NCBI GenBank assembly: GCA_002360925.1
Contig: DERN01000010.1
Span: forward strand, 83,463 to 147,462
Reading direction: 5' to 3'
DNA length: 64,000 bases
Source of the DNA: Flavobacteriaceae bacterium UBA3339
Lineage (GTDB): Bacteria > Bacteroidota > Bacteroidia > Flavobacteriales > Flavobacteriaceae
The stretch's first letter is position 1, and each line of letters opens with the position of its first letter. Below the pieces are notes generated by a model, which saw only the letters and a program-made list of their open reading frames with translations, did not search any database and had not been told where the DNA came from. This document shows positions 25,554-34,739 of this stretch, one piece after another. The position numbers and the translations under genes were made by a program.

Positions 25554-28500
25554 ATGCTAAAATCTATCATTACCAGACCCATTTTGTCTGCCGTAATATC
25601 TATTATATTGGTATTATTGGGCATTATCGGAAGTCAGTTATTGCCCATAACTCGATTTCCTGAAATCGCGCCGCCCAGCGTAAGCGTTAGTTTATCGTAT
25701 CCGGGAGCAAGTGCCGAAACAGTTGCCGAAAGTGTTTTATTGCCAATTGAAGAAGCAATTAACGGAGTGGACGGAATGACTTATATTTCGTCTAAAGCCA
25801 GTAACAGCGGTTCGGGAGCTATTACGATTAATTTCGAAGCAGGAACTAATCCCGATCAAGCAGCTGTAAATGTTCAAAATCGCGTTTCGAAAGCGACAGG
25901 ACAAATTCCGAGTGAAGTGAACGAAGCCGGAATTACGGTTACGCCGCGTCAAAGTGGAAACATTATGACGATTAACATTTATAGCGATCATCCCGAAGAA
26001 ATTTACGACGAAACGTTTCTTCAAGCATTTTCGCAAATCAATTTAAATCGAGAATTATTACGTGTTCCGGGAGTTGCAGCTGTTTCTCGTGTCGGAGCTC
26101 GTGATTATTCGATGCGAACTTGGTTGAATCCCGAAAAGTTAGCATTGTATAATGTTACGCCGCAAGAAGTTATTGCTGCAATTAAAGATCAAAGTTTTGA
26201 GATTGCACCAGGAAAATTCGGAGAAACTTCGGATGAGGTTTTTGAAACCACTTTAAAACACAATGGTAGACTCAGTTTACCAGAAGAATACGAAAACTTG
26301 GTTATTAAAACCAACGAAGACGGATCCTTTCTGTTTTTAAGAGATGTTGCTCGAGTTGAATTTGGTGCTTCAAACGTGGGAAGTGACAACAGCGTAAACG
26401 GTTTTCCGGGATTAACATTGAATGTGACGCAAACAAGTGGATCGAACGCTCGGGATATTGATGTTGGAATTCGTGAAGTTTTAGACAAGGTTTCGAAAAC
26501 ATTTCCAAACGGAATAAAATACGATATTACTTATTCGGTAAAAGATCAAATAGACGAATCAATAAGTCAGGTAAAACATACGATTTTCGAAGCTTTTATT
26601 TTAGTTTTCATCATCGTTTTCATTTTTTTACAAGATTTTAGATCAACTTTAATTCCGGCAATCGCAATTCCGGTTTCCTTATTAGGAACATTATTTTTCA
26701 TCTATCTTTTAGGATTTTCAATTAATGTTTTAACCATGTTTGCTTTGGTTTTAGCAATTGGAATTGTAGTTGATGATGCGATTGTAGTTGTAGAAGCCAT
26801 TCACGAAAAAATGCATGATACCGGACTTACAGCCAAACAAGCCACGTTGCAAACAATGGACGAAATTAAAAGTGCTATTTTATCTATTACAATGGTTATG
26901 GCGGCAGTATTTTTACCTGTTGGTTTTATGCAAGGTCCATCGGGAATTTTCTATCAGCAATTTGCATACACTTTAGCAATTGCCATTTTATTGTCGGCTG
27001 TAAATGCTTTAACTTTTACTCCGGCACTATGCGCTTTGTTTTTAAGAAGAGGACACAGTATTCAAAAAGATTTAAAATTTAAAGAAGATAGAACACCTAA
27101 ATTTGTCCGAAGTTTAGAAAAAGGGAAAAAGAAATTCTTTAAAAAATTCAATTTTTATTTCGATAAATTCACGCTTCTCTATGTTCGAATCATTCAAAAA
27201 ACGTTGAGAAAAGCTCCTTTAACTGTAGCTGTTATGTTTTGTATAATTGCTTTAGGAGCCGTTTTGATGAAGCAAACTCCAACAAGTTTTATCCCAACAG
27301 AAGACGATAGTTTTTTAACATATTCTATCACTATGCCGCCCGGCGCTTCATTAGCTCGTACAAAAGTGGTTTTATCACAAGCCGATAGTATTTTAAAAAA
27401 CAGACCAGAAATTGCCGGAATGACAAACATTTCGGGATACAATGCAATCGACGCTGCAACAAGTCCTTCTTTTGCTGTTGGATACATCAATTTAAAACCT
27501 TTTAAAGAACGAGGAAAGGTTAAAAACATCAACGAAATTATCACGTTATATCAAGATGAATTAAACAAATTAAACGAAGGTAAATTCAGTGTATTTCCAA
27601 GACCAACAGTTCAAGGATTTGGAGATTTTAGTGGAGTTGAATTTGTTTTACAAGATCGTTTAAATGCCGGTTTTGACAAGTTCGACGAAACAGCTCAAAA
27701 CCTCATCAAAGAACTAAACAATCGAGAAGAAATAAGCAATGCTTTTACTTCATTCAATGCTAATTTCCCACAATTTGCGTTAGATATCGATTATATAAAA
27801 GCAAAAGCTTTAGGTGTAAATATTAAAGATTTAATGAATACGATTCGTGCTTATTACGGACGTGTACAGGCAGGAGATTTTTCTAGATTTGGTCGTCAAT
27901 ATCGCGTGTATATGCAAGCTGATGTTGACTTTAGAAATGCGCCCGAAACCTTTAATTCTATCTTCGTTAAAAACAAAAAAGGCGAAATGCTTCCGGCAAA
28001 TACAATTGTGAAATTACGAAAAGTATATGGTCCAGAAACCGTAAATCGTTACAATTTGTTTAATGCGATTTCAATCAAAGCGACTCCAGCAAAAGGATAT
28101 TCAACAGGAGATGCAATCCGAGTTATTGAAGAAGTTTCGAAAAAACTGCCTGGAAATTATTCGTACGAATTTACCGGAATGACTTTAGAAGAAAAATCAT
28201 CAGGAAATCAATCTTTATACATTTTCGGAATCAGTATTTTGTTTGTCTACTTTTTATTGGCAGCGCAGTACGAAAGTTTTTTACTTCCTTTAGCCATTTT
28301 ATTATCGGTTCCCACAGGATTTTTAGGTGTTTACGGATTTATTAATCTTGCCGGATTAGAAAACAATATTTACGTGCAAGTTGGATTAATTATGTTAATC
28401 GGTTTATTGGCTAAAAATGCAATTTTAATTGTGGAATTTGCTTTACAACAACGCAAAAAAGGCATGCAGATTATTCAGGCTGCTGTTGAAGGAGCAAAAA

Positions 28501-28730
28501 TGCGTTTGCGTCCAATTTTAATGACATCGTTTGCGTTTATTGCCGGATTAATTCCGCTGATGTTTACCGTTGGACCGTCTGCAATCGGAAATCATTCAAT
28601 CAGCATTAGTGCAGCAGGCGGAATGTTTATTGGAGTACTTTGTGGAATTTTCTTTATTCCTGTTTTATTTTACGTTTTTCAAACATTTGACGAGCGTCTA
28701 AAATCTAAAATTACTTATGAAGAAGAATAG
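25554..28730 (+). CDS. RND multidrug efflux pump inner-membrane subunit (AcrB/HAE1 family)
   Basis: This 1058-residue proton-driven transporter has normal HAE1 length, with 12 membrane helices and two large periplasmic loops. The proton-relay aspartates are in GIVVDDAIVVVEA near residue 405. Other family marks are TRFPEIAPPSVSV at the start, DFRSTLIPAIAIPVSLLGT, and the second-half PVLFYV end. It starts 14 bases after the adaptor gene and overlaps the outer-membrane gene by 14 bases. The drug range cannot be read from sequence. Confidence 0.95.
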   Translation: MLKSIITRPILSAVISIILVLLGIIGSQLLPITRFPEIAPPSVSVSLSYPGASAETVAESVLLPIEEAINGVDGMTYISSKASNSGSGAITINFEAGTNPDQAAVNVQNRVSKATGQIPSEVNEAGITVTPRQSGNIMTINIYSDHPEEIYDETFLQAFSQINLNRELLRVPGVAAVSRVGARDYSMRTWLNPEKLALYNVTPQEVIAAIKDQSFEIAPGKFGETSDEVFETTLKHNGRLSLPEEYENLVIKTNEDGSFLFLRDVARVEFGASNVGSDNSVNGFPGLTLNVTQTSGSNARDIDVGIREVLDKVSKTFPNGIKYDITYSVKDQIDESISQVKHTIFEAFILVFIIVFIFLQDFRSTLIPAIAIPVSLLGTLFFIYLLGFSINVLTMFALVLAIGIVVDDAIVVVEAIHEKMHDTGLTAKQATLQTMDEIKSAILSITMVMAAVFLPVGFMQGPSGIFYQQFAYTLAIAILLSAVNALTFTPALCALFLRRGHSIQKDLKFKEDRTPKFVRSLEKGKKKFFKKFNFYFDKFTLLYVRIIQKTLRKAPLTVAVMFCIIALGAVLMKQTPTSFIPTEDDSFLTYSITMPPGASLARTKVVLSQADSILKNRPEIAGMTNISGYNAIDAATSPSFAVGYINLKPFKERGKVKNINEIITLYQDELNKLNEGKFSVFPRPTVQGFGDFSGVEFVLQDRLNAGFDKFDETAQNLIKELNNREEISNAFTSFNANFPQFALDIDYIKAKALGVNIKDLMNTIRAYYGRVQAGDFSRFGRQYRVYMQADVDFRNAPETFNSIFVKNKKGEMLPANTIVKLRKVYGPETVNRYNLFNAISIKATPAKGYSTGDAIRVIEEVSKKLPGNYSYEFTGMTLEEKSSGNQSLYIFGISILFVYFLLAAQYESFLLPLAILLSVPTGFLGVYGFINLAGLENNIYVQVGLIMLIGLLAKNAILIVEFALQQRKKGMQIIQAAVEGAKMRLRPILMTSFAFIAGLIPLMFTVGPSAIGNHSISISAAGGMFIGVLCGIFFIPVLFYVFQTFDERLKSKITYEEE

Positions 28731-30186
28731 TCGTTTTATACAATATATCAGTTTTGGCGTGCTTGTTACTTTGAGTGTAACCTCGTGTAGCTCGTTGAAA
28801 AAAAACAATTATGAATATCATGTAGAAGTTCCGGATGTTTACACGCTTCAAGATAGCTTGTCGAGTGGAGATTCGACCAATATTGCATTGATTCATTGGA
28901 AAGATTTTTTTAATGATGAACAATTGATTTCTTTAATCGATCAAGGAATTCAGCATAATTTCGATATGAAAAAAGCTTTGACCAATATCGAAATCGCACA
29001 ATTAAAAGCCGATCAGGCAAAACTAAATTGGTTACCAAATGTTGATGCCACAATCGGAAATTTGGCATATCAATATCGATCTGAAAATTTTTACAGTAAT
29101 CCTTCAGCAAATTGGCATAAGGAAAAAGGAATCGATCCACCGAAAAACATGTACAATTATACGAATCAGCATATGAGCGGAATTTCGGTTAGTTGGGAAA
29201 TTGATGTTTGGGGTAAATTTAAAGATCAAAAACAAATGGCTTTAAACGATTATTTAAAGTCTGAAGAAGCTAAAAAAGCCATTCAAACACAATTAATCGC
29301 TCAAATTGCCGAAGGATATTACAATCTTATTCTATTAAACGCGCAGTTAGATGTTGCGCAAACCAATTTTGAATTATCTAAAAACACATTAGATATTATT
29401 CAATTACAATACGAAGCAGGACAAATTACAGCTTTAGCAAAACAACAAACGAAATCGCAAATGTTGACCGCAAAAGCCTTGATTCCTTCGTTAAAACAAC
29501 AAATTTCACTTCAGGAAAATCAATTGAATTTCTTAGTGGGAAGTTTTCCTAAATCAATAGATATTTCATCTAAAAAATTAGAAAATTATTTTTATCAGGA
29601 TGCTTTAACAGAAGGAGTTCCGTTGCAATTATTAACCAACAGACCCGATATTCATTCGGCGGAATTAGATTTATTATCGGCAAACGCGAATGTCGGCGTT
29701 ACGCAAAAACAGCGTTATCCGTCGTTAAAAATTGATTTAGGAGGTGGCGTAAACAGTATGTTACCAGAAAATTGGTTTAATATTCCCGGTTCTTTATTTG
29801 GTTCGGTCGTAGGCGGAATTACAGCTCCGGTGTTCAATAAAAAGAAGCTCAAAACTAATTATGAAGTAGCTTTGAAAGAACGTGATAAAACCGAAATTAC
29901 GTTGCAACAAAACGTTCATAAAGCAATTTCTGAAGTTACCGATGCTTTAATTATCATTAAAACGATTGATGAGCAATTGGATATTGCAGTTGAACAAGTA
30001 ACAAATTCGAGCTTGGCTGTTCGTCAATCGAACTTACTTTTCAATAGCGGTTTTGCAACCTATTTAGAAGTTATTAATGCGCAACGAAGTGCTTTAGAAA
30101 ATGAATTAAACCTAAACCGAATTCGTAAAAATAAATTAGTTGCACGTATTCAGTTATATAAAACTTTAGGAGGCGGTTGGCAATAA
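28717..30186 (+). CDS. Outer-membrane efflux lipoprotein (TolC/NodT family)
   Basis: This 489-residue channel protein has a lipoprotein signal (TLSVTSCSS, Cys near 24) and two repeats of the outer-membrane efflux domain. Long coiled-coil helices contain EGYYNLILLNAQLDVAQ and the NRPDIHSAELDL motif typical of NodT-type factors. It completes the tripartite pump. Translation is coupled to the pump gene by a 14-base overlap. Confidence 0.93.
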   Translation: MKKNSRFIQYISFGVLVTLSVTSCSSLKKNNYEYHVEVPDVYTLQDSLSSGDSTNIALIHWKDFFNDEQLISLIDQGIQHNFDMKKALTNIEIAQLKADQAKLNWLPNVDATIGNLAYQYRSENFYSNPSANWHKEKGIDPPKNMYNYTNQHMSGISVSWEIDVWGKFKDQKQMALNDYLKSEEAKKAIQTQLIAQIAEGYYNLILLNAQLDVAQTNFELSKNTLDIIQLQYEAGQITALAKQQTKSQMLTAKALIPSLKQQISLQENQLNFLVGSFPKSIDISSKKLENYFYQDALTEGVPLQLLTNRPDIHSAELDLLSANANVGVTQKQRYPSLKIDLGGGVNSMLPENWFNIPGSLFGSVVGGITAPVFNKKKLKTNYEVALKERDKTEITLQQNVHKAISEVTDALIIIKTIDEQLDIAVEQVTNSSLAVRQSNLLFNSGFATYLEVINAQRSALENELNLNRIRKNKLVARIQLYKTLGGGWQ

Positions 30187-30214
30187 AAAAAAGAATCTAA
30201 TTAGATTCCTTTTT
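30186..30214 (+). terminator. Terminator of the RND operon
   Basis: The palindrome GAATCTAA-TTAGATTC (30193-30208) follows an A-run and is followed by CCTTTTTATTTTA. It is the last feature that can be firmly assigned to the chromosome. Confidence 0.85.
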
Positions 30215-30379
30215 ATTTTAATAAAGATTAAAAAAGTGAACTTGCTGGTACGTCAGCCGAACCAATTTTTGGAAGATTTAAGACGGTTAAACCAATTGAA
30301 AGACAGTCCATATCATGATGGTTTAGATGAAAAATCGGCTGATAAATGTAAATTTGAAAAAAGGAAATTAAAATTATGA
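30215..30379. other. Spacer at the probable chromosome/ICE boundary
   Basis: No recognised gene. A GTG-started open frame of 47 codons (30236-30379, plus strand) contains VRQPNQFLEDLRRLNQL and ends at the stop of the next, convergent gene. It could be the remnant of a gene cut by integration. No CTnDOT-type core of the form GTAnnTTTGC and no tRNA end is visible here. Confidence 0.4.
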
Positions 30380-31309
30380 CTATTCATCAGGATGCCACCC
30401 CCAATCTCTAAAATATACTCGATAATATACCATTCTATATTCTATTTCTTCCTTTGGGTCTTTCCTTGAAATACGTATTGGCAGGGAATTATCCATTTGC
30501 GAGGCTACTATTCCATAATTATTATTAATGGTATCCAATAGTTTATGATAGAGAGTGTACAGGACTAATGTTTCATGAAATCTCTCTGTCCATTCTTCAA
30601 AAGATTGTTTACGCAATTGGCTGTAAGGGTCATTTTTGACATAATTATTCAATAAAATGCTTCTTCCCAATATTGAGTATTGAGAGTGGGCGATTGAATT
30701 TCTGATTTGAAAATTATAAGTATTTTTAAACGCATCATATAATCTTGGGATTGATTGCTTGAATCGGTCTCGAATTTTAGTCCGTATAATTACGTCTCTG
30801 GTTCCAGTTGCACCTTTTTCTCTACTTGTTGTTTGAAGTTTGTAATGCCAATCATAAGGGAACCCCAAAGAAAGATTTGCAAGTTGAAAAAACTTCTTAA
30901 TAAAAGTATCTGACTCCCAAATTTTCAAATAAATCAACATTTCCGTTTGGATGGATATTGCATCATCAAAGTTTATTTGGTCAATTTCTTCTCTTTTTTC
31001 TTCGGAATACACTAAGTTTTTTAAGTGGTTTTCTAATGTTTCTGATGAGGTATTATGTTTAATGTATTGGCCTATGAAGGAATGATGAGTATTCTCGGAA
31101 TGACCTTCGTGATTAGGGCCAAACATGTAAGGACTCATTTTTTGCTCAGTATTATTCCAATTATGTACATCAGGATTGTAAAATGCATTTAAATGCACCA
31201 ACAACAAATCACTGTCATGCGTTTGATTTTTGACAATGAGGTCATGTAAATTATCGAACTCTACTATTAGCTCTCCATATTTCTTGTTTAATAGTTCTTC
31301 AAATAACAT
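30380..31309 (-). CDS. HEPN-like protein, second gene of an unrecognised pair
   Basis: This 309-residue, mostly helical protein has no signal or membrane segments. The only recognisable feature is R-N-S-I-A-H-S (R203, H208), matching the Rx4H catalytic motif of HEPN ribonucleases, in the middle of a helix-rich stretch. HEPN proteins are often the toxic effector of defence or toxin-antitoxin modules. It follows the nuclease-like gene by 56 bases on the same strand, so they probably form one operon. Function is inferred from one motif and context, and the protein may not be a HEPN domain. Confidence 0.55.
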   Translation of the reverse strand: MLFEELLNKKYGELIVEFDNLHDLIVKNQTHDSDLLLVHLNAFYNPDVHNWNNTEQKMSPYMFGPNHEGHSENTHHSFIGQYIKHNTSSETLENHLKNLVYSEEKREEIDQINFDDAISIQTEMLIYLKIWESDTFIKKFFQLANLSLGFPYDWHYKLQTTSREKGATGTRDVIIRTKIRDRFKQSIPRLYDAFKNTYNFQIRNSIAHSQYSILGRSILLNNYVKNDPYSQLRKQSFEEWTERFHETLVLYTLYHKLLDTINNNYGIVASQMDNSLPIRISRKDPKEEIEYRMVYYRVYFRDWGWHPDE

Positions 31310-31365
31310 ATTTTATGCGATACTCATTAATTAAGGATACTAATCAACTTGCTTACCAGCAAACA

Positions 31366-33075
31366 CTAAGATTTTGACTGTGATGGTGAAAAATCAAGCC
31401 CTGACAACTCTGTTGCAAAGTTTTCTGAAAATGGCTTAAAGAGTTCAACAATTGTCTCGTTTTGCAGTCTTTTTTGCAGGTAGCTATCGAAAGATATTGA
31501 CGATGCTAAGTAACTGTATATATCATTTTTATCTGACTGATATTGCTTTTTCCTCTTATCAACTTCCTTGAAATAGCTTTTTATTAAATCTGTAAAACTA
31601 TTTTTGTTGGCTTTTAAATAGCTGAAATACATTATCAATGTATTCACATTTAGAACAAGAACAGGTTTAACAGTTTGGTATTTCTCTCTTATATTGTCAA
31701 AATCGGCTGAACATTTTTCATTAACAAAGTCATTTGTACCAAATACATTATAATTTGTATCTGATGTCAGCAAGATGGGATAGATATTCAGTCTTTTAGT
31801 ATTTTTAATTTTGAAAATATCTGATATTTCTTCGTGGTTCGCATAATCAGAAATTTGCTTTAGTTGATGCAATATCTGGTAAACGCCCCTGTTTTTACCC
31901 GTTACTTCTTTCTTGCTTAGAAAATTATCCTCTATCTCTTTTTTAAAGGATTCAAAATCAATATTTTCCATTGTCTTTGCATTGACGTTTGTCATTTTTG
32001 TTTCTATGACAAGGAGATTGTCCGATGATGTCTTTATTAGAAAATCTTGATATTTATCATCACTATGAACTACCTGCCTATTATGTGAGAAAATTTTCTG
32101 AAGTAGAATTTTACAGAGATACTCCTCAAAATATTTTTTCCCAATGTAGGAAAAAAAGTTATTTAAATCGCTCAATTTAGTCCCAGATGGCTCAATAACT
32201 TTTTTAAAAATCTTAAAGAAAAACCCTTGGTCTAATGTGTATTGAAAAAAATTGAAATCAAGTATGATTAATTCTTCTTCACTGCTCTCAAATAATGGCC
32301 GTGGTATAACATCAAAATTTAGAGTTAATTTCCTTTTCTGTGTTATATACTCTTTTCCTATTGCCCAATCTTTGAGAAAGTCAGTTGGAATGGCTGTTTT
32401 ATTTAAGACGAATTTTACATTATTCTTATCCGTATCTGTGTATAATCCTATCAAAAATTTGGCAATGTTCCAAGGAGAAGCCATACCATAGCCTTGACAG
32501 AAATTTATAGTTGCATTTCTTAACTGGACATCATCGCTTAAAAATTTGCACATGAATGCAAATTTTAAAAGGTATGTTATTGGTGTCGTGGCTCGTATGT
32601 AATATTGCTGTAATGCATCTAACGCAAATACATCTCTAAAACTGGTCAAATTGCTGGTAGCATCTAATTTGTCGTTATACTTTTCATTATAAATGAGTAT
32701 AGTTTTGAAAAGGTCGAGTGCAAATTCTGAATATGGCAAATCCTCCGGTTGACTTTCATTGTAGCTATTTAAAGCATCTTTTATTAGTTCAGATAAATGA
32801 GGGGATGCAAAAAAGCTACCCTCACTTATTTTATAATCAAGATAGTCTACTAATTGTCTTGCAATGGACATTTTACCAAAAAGAACTTCCTCAAAAATCC
32901 TCTTGTCATGCCTTTCTTCTTTTAAGTCAGATATTATTGCGTTTATATAAGCAATCTTTATAAGGATATTTTTTGTTGAATACTTTCGCAACAGAGCAAA
33001 TGTATCGCTTGGCAGGGATGTATTGAAAACATCCTGATAACCATATACTACCTTTAGCCTTTTTATTCCCTCCAT
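31366..33075 (-). CDS. PD-(D/E)xK nuclease-like protein, first gene of an unrecognised pair
   Basis: This 569-residue soluble protein was not recognised as a whole. Near the middle, KYQDFLI (D344), then LLVIETK (E358, K360) after a 13-residue gap, fits the D...ExK active site of restriction-endonuclease-like nucleases, on predicted beta strands. The N-terminal 300 residues are helical, and the C-terminal 200 contain further alpha/beta segments. With the HEPN-like partner it forms a two-gene module beside the ICE's rteC, a typical place for cargo. A defence role is inference. Confidence 0.55.
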   Translation of the reverse strand: MEGIKRLKVVYGYQDVFNTSLPSDTFALLRKYSTKNILIKIAYINAIISDLKEERHDKRIFEEVLFGKMSIARQLVDYLDYKISEGSFFASPHLSELIKDALNSYNESQPEDLPYSEFALDLFKTILIYNEKYNDKLDATSNLTSFRDVFALDALQQYYIRATTPITYLLKFAFMCKFLSDDVQLRNATINFCQGYGMASPWNIAKFLIGLYTDTDKNNVKFVLNKTAIPTDFLKDWAIGKEYITQKRKLTLNFDVIPRPLFESSEEELIILDFNFFQYTLDQGFFFKIFKKVIEPSGTKLSDLNNFFSYIGKKYFEEYLCKILLQKIFSHNRQVVHSDDKYQDFLIKTSSDNLLVIETKMTNVNAKTMENIDFESFKKEIEDNFLSKKEVTGKNRGVYQILHQLKQISDYANHEEISDIFKIKNTKRLNIYPILLTSDTNYNVFGTNDFVNEKCSADFDNIREKYQTVKPVLVLNVNTLIMYFSYLKANKNSFTDLIKSYFKEVDKRKKQYQSDKNDIYSYLASSISFDSYLQKRLQNETIVELFKPFSENFATELSGLDFSPSQSKS

Positions 33076-33083
33076 ATTGTTTT

Positions 33084-33113
33084 TAAATTTACGGAAATTT
33101 CAGTTGCTCTCAA
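33084..33113 (-). promoter_or_regulatory. Possible promoter of the nuclease/HEPN pair
   Basis: On the minus strand, TTG (33113-33111) precedes TAAATTTA (33091-33084) by 19 bases. The -7 box lacks the final G of TAnnTTTG. It lies just upstream of the ATG at 33075. Confidence 0.3.
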
Positions 33114-33231
33114 CCAAAATATTGTTGAACAAAAAATCTTCCCTGACTTCGTCCTGTCTCATGAAAAAAGCTCGGTACTAATTGCAAATTTTGCGGAGGC
33201 ACTATTGGCTTCATTATAAACCTTTAGTATT

Positions 33232-34080
33232 ATGAGACACTTATTGCACAAAATAGTCTCCGACATACAGAAACAGGAGCGGAAATTGTCGGCTGAGGCT
33301 TCGAGTTTTATGGACGAGGCTTACGAAATGACAATTTTTCTGAAAGAACTTCTTGGAGACATCAAAGAAGATATAATAAACGAAAGTTTCAAAACATTAG
33401 AAGACGAAATACTTTTCTTTAAAGAGATAAAGCCGTACATTCTCGGAAAACTTATTTATTACAATAAGGTGTATCGGATTGAAATAGCTTGCCCTGTCGA
33501 TAACGGAAACCTGCACCAAAATTATTTCGCTTTGCAACTGCGTAACTTAAAACAAGAATATCAAGAGCATATCTGCAATTCCGACTTCTACCGTTATTAC
33601 CGTTCTGGTAGAACCGACCGAGACGAACAGTACTTTACACTTGGAAAAATCAACTGCTATGACGGGCTAAATAGTTATGTATTTGAAATAGACCCCAAAT
33701 TTTCGACTTACTTTGATTACAAAGTGGCGAAAATCATAGCCAATGAACTAACCTATAACTATCTGACGACAAAGTTAAGCCCCGAACAAAATCCCGATGT
33801 ACTGCTACAACACGAGGAAACAAAGGACTTCTTTTGGACACAGACAAAAAATGCCCTTATCGAATTAATTTATGCTCTCTATGCCTGCGATGCCATTTCG
33901 CACGGGAAAATAGGTATCCGCAAAATCAGCATGGTACTCCAAATCTTGTTCCGTGTGTCGTTGAACGACATACATAACAGCTTCCACAGGATGAAGACCC
34001 GTGCAGGCTCACGGACATTGTTTTTAGACCAATTGAAATACAGTTTGGAGGAATATATGGACAAGGAAGACAATCTATAA
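33232..34080 (+). CDS. rteC: RteC-family ICE regulator, copy 1
   Basis: This 282-residue protein has the RteC domain layout: a helical N-terminus, LGKLIYYNKVYRIE near residue 82, FDYKVAKIIANELTYNYL near 160 and ALIELIYALYACDAI near 207. In CTnDOT, RteC activates excision genes after induction by RteA/RteB, neither of which is visible in this window. It has its own terminator and diverges from the nuclease/HEPN operon. A diverged paralogue lies at 38533-39360. Confidence 0.88.
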   Translation: MRHLLHKIVSDIQKQERKLSAEASSFMDEAYEMTIFLKELLGDIKEDIINESFKTLEDEILFFKEIKPYILGKLIYYNKVYRIEIACPVDNGNLHQNYFALQLRNLKQEYQEHICNSDFYRYYRSGRTDRDEQYFTLGKINCYDGLNSYVFEIDPKFSTYFDYKVAKIIANELTYNYLTTKLSPEQNPDVLLQHEETKDFFWTQTKNALIELIYALYACDAISHGKIGIRKISMVLQILFRVSLNDIHNSFHRMKTRAGSRTLFLDQLKYSLEEYMDKEDNL

Positions 34081-34101
34081 TATCCGTTTTCTTTTTCCGC
34101 T

Positions 34102-34137
34102 AAAAGGACAGTATCAATCGGTGCTGTCCTTTTTTTG
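34102..34137 (+). terminator. rteC terminator
   Basis: AAAAGGACAG pairs with CTGTCCTTTT across a 12-base loop and ends in a T-run. Confidence 0.88.
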
Positions 34138-34141
34138 TCCG

Positions 34142-34281
34142 TTTGCCGATATGTGTCTATCGGCAAATTGGTTGGACGGCGTACCAAACCATTGCCGAAA
34201 AGTGCGAAAAATCACTAAACACAGCCCTTTACATGAATTGTAAAAAATGAAAAAAGTGCCGTTTTGATAGACACGTATCGG
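34142..34281. repeat. Inverted repeats between rteC and the HTH gene
   Basis: The left element is a 10-bp hairpin, TTTGCCGATA-TGTGTC-TATCGGCAAA (34142-34167). Its core, CCGATATGTGTCTATC (34146-34161), recurs inverted with one mismatch at 34266-34281, 104 bases away and 62 bases before the HTH gene's ATG. This could be an operator pair or a recombination-related site. Confidence 0.6.
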
Positions 34282-34343
34282 ACGACAGCCTCCGCCAATC
34301 GCTCCAATTTTGTGGTGTTAGAAATCATTAAAAAGAAATTATT

Positions 34344-34679
34344 ATGAACATCGACAGAATGGAATTTATTGCATGGATGGAACGTATCATGGAGCGTTTC
34401 GATATTCTGAAAGAATACGTCCTGAACATCAAAAAAGAACGGCAGAGCATAGATGGTGAGGAACTATTGGACAACCAAGACCTACTCCTCATGCTTAAAA
34501 TCAGCCACCGTTCCCTGCAACGCTACCGCTCCACGGGCAAGCTACCGTATTACACCATTAGCGGAAAACTGTATTACAAACTTTCGGACGTCCACCAGTT
34601 CATTAGGGAAAGCTTCAATGCGCCTATACGACGTACAAAGGAAAATCCGAGACAAACACCGCCGTCTAAGGACGGGTAA
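34344..34679 (+). CDS. Excisionase-like helix-turn-helix protein
   Basis: This 111-residue protein has a helical N-terminus and a MerR/excisionase-type winged HTH. LLDNQDLLLMLKISHRSLQRYRSTGKLPYY includes the turn, and GKLYYKLSDVHQFI is the wing and following helix. Such proteins occur at this position in CTnDOT-like elements and assist excision or regulate transfer. It follows the inverted repeats at 34142-34281, a plausible binding target. Confidence 0.8.
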   Translation: MNIDRMEFIAWMERIMERFDILKEYVLNIKKERQSIDGEELLDNQDLLLMLKISHRSLQRYRSTGKLPYYTISGKLYYKLSDVHQFIRESFNAPIRRTKENPRQTPPSKDG

Positions 34680-34739
34680 ACAGGTTAGATATATACACAG
34701 ATTACTTTCGGAAAATGTAAACTTTAAATAATCAATATC

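Noticed and set aside
30215..30379. CTnDOT-type attachment core or tRNA 3' end at the ICE boundary
   Set aside because: I looked for GTAnnTTTGC and for a tRNA-like end and found neither, so no att site is annotated.
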